A DNA stretch of 64,000 bases from Hemicentrotus pulcherrimus (Eukaryota > Echinodermata > Echinoidea > Camarodonta > Strongylocentrotidae). The first letter of the stretch is position 1; each line of letters begins with the position of its first letter. Below, one piece after another: positions 58,801 through 64,000 of the stretch. The notes below the pieces were generated by a model, which searched no databases, was not told the origin of the DNA, and was given only the letters and a program-made list of their open reading frames with translations. The stretch lies in the NCBI GenBank assembly GCA_003118195.1, contig BEXV01000297.1, forward strand, positions 132,176 to 196,175. The letters are read 5' to 3'. The position numbers and the translations under genes were made by a program.

Positions 58801-61072
58801 ACTAATTTTCTCACAGAGATAATAGACATTCATTCTGAGCACAGTATTACTAGTAACTCTCTTCAAAGGAATGAATTAATCCGTTGTCAGATCACTTGAG
58901 GCAAGACAATTTGACGGTCAAGCATGTATTCTATGAGCATAACAAATGGTTTAAATTAAATAGTAGCAGCTGATTTCCGCTCTAAATCACCCATTTTCCC
59001 ACACTCTCCATTCTCAAAGCAGGCTCATTAAATCCTCTTTTAAATTATATCGACAAGTTGGGTACTTGCGTATTCAAGTAAATAACTGTTTTGTTTAATT
59101 CATAATGCAACGAATATCAAGATATGAAATGTAAATAAGAATTGGAGGGTCAAAGTCAAAAATTATGTCTGCAAATTTCCTCTGGTCACTTTACATGTTA
59201 CATAATATCAACAATAATATAGGATGACCTTTAGCTATAAACACTGTATTTCAGATTAAGATTCATTTCTTTTCTGGATACAAATCATGAAAAGTCCATT
59301 AACAGGTCTAAAAGGTAATACAAAACTTCCAATTCCCCAATTTTCCAAAAAGTCACTGTTACTTCATTTTACAGAATTCATATCATCAGTTTAATTTTTT
59401 GTTATGGTGTTCAAGAGGAAAACCAATTCTACAGAAAAGAAAGAAAAAAACTTTAAGATGCAGGTTTAATAGCTTAGAGTATGTTGTTTACATTTATTTG
59501 TCCAATGACGATTTTTTTTCCCCCAACAGTTGTTGTTTTACACATACATTTAGATCTTTGTAAAGAGCATTCATCAGAAGAAATTGTGACAGAATTATAT
59601 TCATTACACCAAAAGATATGTAATTTGAATATTTATTATAAAATAAAGTGATAGATATGTGCTTATTTCTCGAACTGATGAATGAGGGGGCTAAAATAAA
59701 AAGAAAAGGAAACAGTTTCTTGAAAGAAAAACAGAACATCCGTACAGGTTGAAGTTGAAACTTTTTCTTGTAATTTAGTTTACTATCTCTCCTTACTTTC
59801 CCTTCTTGTCTCTGTTCTTCTCACTCCAATCTCATGTTTTACTTGAATATATTATGTACATAATATGTACATCTTTTATGAGTAAATCACTACCTTTTTG
59901 ATCTTTCATGTGTTACATCGCTTCCTGTAGTATTATCCAACATCAATATCTTTTCACCAATTCATATTACTGCTTCTTCTTTTCACATCCTATTTTCCTG
60001 ATCTCTCTTTCTCTCTTTTCTCTCTCTCTCTATCCCTTGCATTCTGATTTGTATTCCTTCTTTCCGCCCATCTCTCGGATTGCACAAAGAAAACCAAAAG
60101 GATTCTCCCGTGAGAAGTTTGGAGAATTAGAGTCGCTCGACTCTGAGCTTGCGGGAGGCCGATGGGGGAATTAGCGCTGTGCCTTCAAGAAGTTAGACCC
60201 GAGGAAAAATTCTATGAATACAATTATGCTGATGAGTTGAGTAGTGATCGGTGTGTAGCCCACAGGGCATGCCGGCCTTGATCCATCTATACAAGGCTTT
60301 TAACCATGTAAGAAATCTGACAGGAATCTGCAAGATAGAAACAAGTTATCCATTCTCCAATGTTCTTTTATTCTTACCTTGGGAACATTTTGAATTGTCA
60401 TCTCCATAGAAATGGGTTTAAAAAAGGGCAAACATCAGGAGGAGAAGCAACATCAAGCCATCCATTCCCTCCTATCCCTAACCCCTTTATGAAACACTCA
60501 TACATACCATAAATACAAAAAGGAAAATGTAATTTTTTACTTAGAGTATTCAAAATATATAAAAGAAAATATTAACTGTTCAGGAAATTTAACTTTCTTT
60601 TAGATATCAAACGAGAATACAAAAATAAGAATAAAGCCAGTTTTCGAAAAATAAGATGACTAAGGTAACAAGATATAGGCAACATCTACATGGCCCAATT
60701 TTTGGTTCATAATACTGCTGCTGATATCTACACATATACAATGGCTGAAATGATAATGGATCTATTACAGAAAACCTGAACTAAAATTAAAGAACTACAA
60801 CTACCGAATAATATAAGCAGTGTCTATGATAAATAAACGAGAACATTATTTATTGATTAATTTTCCCTTTCATGGGTTGGAAACAACAAAAGCTCATCAA
60901 CAAGAAATATGAGAAATTAAAAAAGTCGGTATAATTGAAAGACAGGTAAGAATGACGGAGCAGAGATTACCGAATCAAGTCAAGACCAAACAAACAAGCT
61001 ACACAACAAACAATACCTATTTGATTGAAACCAAACTGAATTATAAGACAAAGATCAGGCAAAGCTCACACA
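55807..61072. other. Non-coding DNA with minor repeats
   Basis: Mostly AT-rich. It contains a CT tract at about 57703-57738, an 11 bp-arm hairpin at 58225-58256 (TGATGCTGAT / ATCAGCATCA), and CT-rich sequence at about 60000-60035. A GC-richer patch at 60060-60310 (e.g. AGTCGCTCGACTCTGAGC near 60131) may be a regulatory island. Short frames throughout match nothing I know. Confidence 0.45.
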
Positions 61073-61552
61073 TACAGTGCGTCCCAGAAAAAAACGAAAC
61101 CAAGAATTATCGATGTTTGATCATAACTTAGAAGCTTAGATCCTCCTCTTTTATTTGATGCAAGTCATATGATGTATATTTCATGCATGGATGATTAAAA
61201 TGAATTTGAAGAGAGGAAACCAAAAAGTCATTTGGCGGACGGTATCTGAAGTTTCTGCCCTTTAATATGACACCTACATCAGGAAAAATGAGCAAGGGAT
61301 GACAAAGTTCTGTTTGTTTAAAGTAGTGCTTGCATTTCCATAATTTTATCAAACGAATTCGTTTTCACTGGCTGCCTACCGTAGCAACAAGAAAAATTGA
61401 CACAAGACTGAACTCCGTTTCGTTGACAATCAGCCATGCATGAAGTCTTTCGTCTACGGCTGATTGTCAACGAAACGGAGCTGAATCTTTTGTTAATTCA
61501 GTTTGTTGCTACGGCAAGCAGCCAGTGAAAACGAATTCGTTTGATAACAAAA
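61073..61552. mobile_element. Tc1/mariner-like end joined to a fold-back
   Basis: TACAGTGCGTCCCAGAAAAAAACG at 61073-61096 (TA target then CAGTGCGTCCCAG, written here only as a motif) resembles a Tc1/mariner terminal inverted repeat. It leads through about 250 bp of unremarkable sequence into a large inverted repeat (61346-61547). The reverse of the CAGTGCGTCCC end is not found in the next 200 bp, so the right terminus is either the palindrome itself or lost. The 74-codon minus-strand frame 61128-61352 matches nothing I know. Confidence 0.45.
61346..61547. repeat. 202 bp near-perfect inverted repeat
   Basis: The left arm begins TTATCAAACGAATTCGTTTT and the right arm ends AAAACGAATTCGTTTGATAA. 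The outer ~30 bp match perfectly, and the inner arm CTCCGTTTCGTTGACAATCAGCC (61413-61435, given as a motif) matches its partner at 61458-61480. The middle of the arms differs in a 20-30 bp segment. A 22-base loop lies at 61436-61457. It can form a long hairpin or cruciform. Confidence 0.92.
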
Positions 61553-63960
61553 GAATAAACAGAAACTTCACAGGAATCAGATGAAAAGAAAAAGAAAATC
61601 AATAGATGTTATTCAATATATGAAAACTTTCTCCGTATTAGCATCATGGAAAAACAAATGTTTGTTGCAAAACTCTCCCTTTAGGCGATATACACTATGA
61701 AGCCCTATTGACTTACATTCAAATGTAATCCCTGTTCTCATTCTGTTCCCTCATTAGCACTCTCAGCTCAACTATAATACAACAGTCTTACTCTAAAGAT
61801 GTGACATAATAACAACAAGATTCCTTTCAACCCCTAACCTTATGGTCAAGAGCATTGACCCCCAGGTAAATCAGACAGAGACCAAATGTTCTCACCATTC
61901 TGGTCACTCTTGACCATTTGTCTTATCTTCTTCAGATTATCAAGTGTAAATGAGGTTTCTCAATAGTTTGTCATTCTTCACTGGCAAGAAAACACTTCAA
62001 ATCATTCAGTTTCTCAGTTCATCTTTGCATTGAATATTCTCTAAATTTGAATAAGTATTCATCAGTTTAGTTTTTATTTCGTATTTCATATTCACAATCA
62101 TTATATAAAAATCAAAAACAGTAAACACTAAGAAAGTAAAGAATCCTTAAAACGTAATGAAATTAAACCATGATAGTAGTAATAGGGAAGAAATAACATT
62201 TGAGATGTAAATACAATTGTATGGTATTTAAACTGAAATACAAAAAATATATTTGTGGTGAAATATGAGCGAAAATAGTAAAAAGCAAGACTTGTAAATT
62301 GTACATTCCCTTACAAATAAGCGAAGTCCATATTAAATATATTTAATAACAAAGATCAAACAAGAGAAGAAAAAACACGCACACAGGAAGGAGAATAAGA
62401 ACTGACATATCTGTTTTAGTGTACATTAATCAGGATTATAATTATTTGTAAAATAACACATCATAAACGGGGATTTCAAAAATTAAAATAAGATGACAAA
62501 GTATCACTGACCCTTACTATTCACATGGTAATATTCCAGTGAAAGATAACCTCGGGCCTGTCATTTAAAAACAGCTTCTATCTATGCACTCGAGCAAAGA
62601 GCTGCTAGAATTGCCGTCTTGGTAGATAATAAGATCAAATATTATTCATACCCACCTCTTCTTAGAGCCTTGCAGAATCTTGCAGTCATCAAACCGTTCA
62701 AATATTTCCCTTAAAACAGTTCTAAGAGAAGATACGAGAGATCTTTAAAATACTCTGCAGTGACACAATTACTGAAGGATCCAGTTCAAAATATATGCCT
62801 ATATCTGGAGTAGGATTTTATATGAAATATAAAAGTGTAGAAAGATAGAGAAAAGCTTAGATTCCATCAAGAGAATAGACAAATAGAGATAAAGAGGACG
62901 GGGACCTTAACAAACACTCGATCTCTGATGCATCAATCAGGTATTTCTTTCATGTAAAAAAGTGACATTTCTAATCTCTCTTTCCCAAAAGGTAATGCCG
63001 CTCTGGTGATGACGTGGTTCACAGCCTCTCTTAAACAGTTGGCCTCAATTACAAATCGCTAGCTGTACCTCATCATACATCTACAAGGGGTAGAAAATAT
63101 AAAACAAATCATTTGCATGATTTGTGCTCTGAGAAAAAGGCAACCTCTCTGGTGACCAAGACTGAAAGTACTCCGATTCGAACTATTTATTAATATATAT
63201 ATATATACATATAACAACTTATCAAATAGAAGAAACAGAACAATTTCACAGGGGTAAATAAAAACCAAGATCACATCTAAGAGTTATGAGGAAGAAATTT
63301 AGTCCGTATACAATAAGGTGTAAACATAGGTAAAAAACATCTCAAATGTGAACATCACATGAAACTGGATTCCTTAGGGTTGAATGAATGCAGAATGTAT
63401 CAGGAGATTGTGTGGAAGAACTGTTGACTACATTTGGTGTAAGAACAAAAAGAGAGAAAGAAACGAAGGCATCTCATTTTTGTATCATGGGGGTTATTTC
63501 AAAGAAATATGCTTCACTTGGTGCAAAAACAGTTTATGAATATCAGTTAAATATTCTATAGGTATTACAGAACAGCAATCTGGCAAAGTAAATTGAGATT
63601 TGAGAGACAAGTTGACAAGCAAATGTCAGCCACAGGATCTTGACGGGGATCTGGCTTGCAATTCTTCTCCCTATATAAAGTAGATTGAATAGAGAAAGAA
63701 ATGAATTCAAACTCCTTTGCTAATGATAATTTTCTGACGATAGCCTTAGGGTATACGTGTCAAGTTAAACTCATCCTAATCCACCGTCTCTTCCTTCTAA
63801 AATACACTCTTTTCTCCCTCATTCTCCTTCTAGTTCATATGCCCCCCCCCCCTTATTCTTTACCATTACTCCCTATTTTACTTTCTTGCTTTTTCATATA
63901 TTCCATTGATGCGTATCGGGCCTTTTCTCATCCATTTCTTTCTCGTTTATAAAACTACAT
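61553..63960. other. Non-coding DNA, short dyad and TA repeat
   Basis: AT-rich. It holds an octamer-centred dyad at 63104-63125, a short TATATATATATATA run at 63196-63210 and a C10 run at 63842-63851. No gene. Confidence 0.45.
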
Positions 63961-64000
63961 AGTCTCTCTCTCTCTCTCTCTCTCTCCCTCTCTCTCTCTC
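63961..64000. repeat. (TC)n microsatellite at the window edge
   Basis: Pure TC with one CCC break; continues beyond the window. Confidence 0.95.

Noticed and set aside
1..64000. Bacterial operons, CRISPR, phage or defence systems
   Set aside because: No ribosome binding sites, gene packing, spacer arrays or prokaryotic protein families are visible; tandem repeats present are direct minisatellites without unique spacers.

Overview
The window looks like AT-rich, gene-poor nuclear DNA from a marine invertebrate. An echinoderm such as a sea urchin is my best guess, but this is inference only. The grounds are many CT/GA, CTA and GGT microsatellites, poly-C runs (two interrupted by Ns), decayed non-LTR retrotransposon tails of a type common in marine deuterostomes, SINE-like elements and small fold-back DNA elements. 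There is no bacterial-style gene packing, operon, rRNA, convincing tRNA gene or CRISPR array. I found no host protein-coding gene I can defend. The only recognisable coding sequence is the 3' end of a retrotransposon reverse-transcriptase ORF at 9.85-10.2 kb. Other long open frames are translations of CT/GA repeats (Ser-Leu or Arg-Glu polymers) or chance frames in AT-rich DNA, many lacking ATG.

Layout. 0-9 kb: mostly featureless DNA, one CT tract and a small fold-back element at 3.2 kb. 9-13 kb: a possible second fold-back, the non-LTR 3' end, a second related 3' tail at 12.85 kb and a gapped poly-C tract. 15.5-16.7 kb: a CpG-rich ~64 bp minisatellite followed by a GGT tract. 21-31 kb: CT/GA tracts, two copies of a palindromic MITE-like family (23.0 and 26.9 kb), a SINE-like element with an Alu/7SL-like promoter (24.9 kb), a duplicated segment flanking a one-base gap (26.3 kb) and a decayed tRNA-like element (30.5 kb). 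29-37.3 kb: several GC-richer, complex islands separated by simple repeats, with octamer and TAATTG motifs; these are candidate cis-regulatory modules. 38.9 kb: second copy of a 75 bp dispersed repeat also at 31.0 kb. 39.6-45 kb: an unusually dense run of pyrimidine tracts on the + strand, some with higher-order tandem structure. 49.5-51.7 kb: a tRNA-derived SINE, a 229 bp gap and a third MITE copy inserted into one unit of a local duplication. 55-64 kb: a very decayed non-LTR remnant and, at 61.1-61.55 kb, a 202 bp near-perfect inverted repeat linked to a Tc1/mariner-like end.

Taken together the window is best read as a gene desert or a very large intron/intergenic region, containing old transposons and possible regulatory islands. 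I saw no new multi-gene system. The most unusual items are the Alu/7SL-like SINE, the long inverted repeat at 61.4 kb and the phased TAATTG pair at 37.2 kb. Coordinates of repeats and islands are read by eye and approximate to a few bases.
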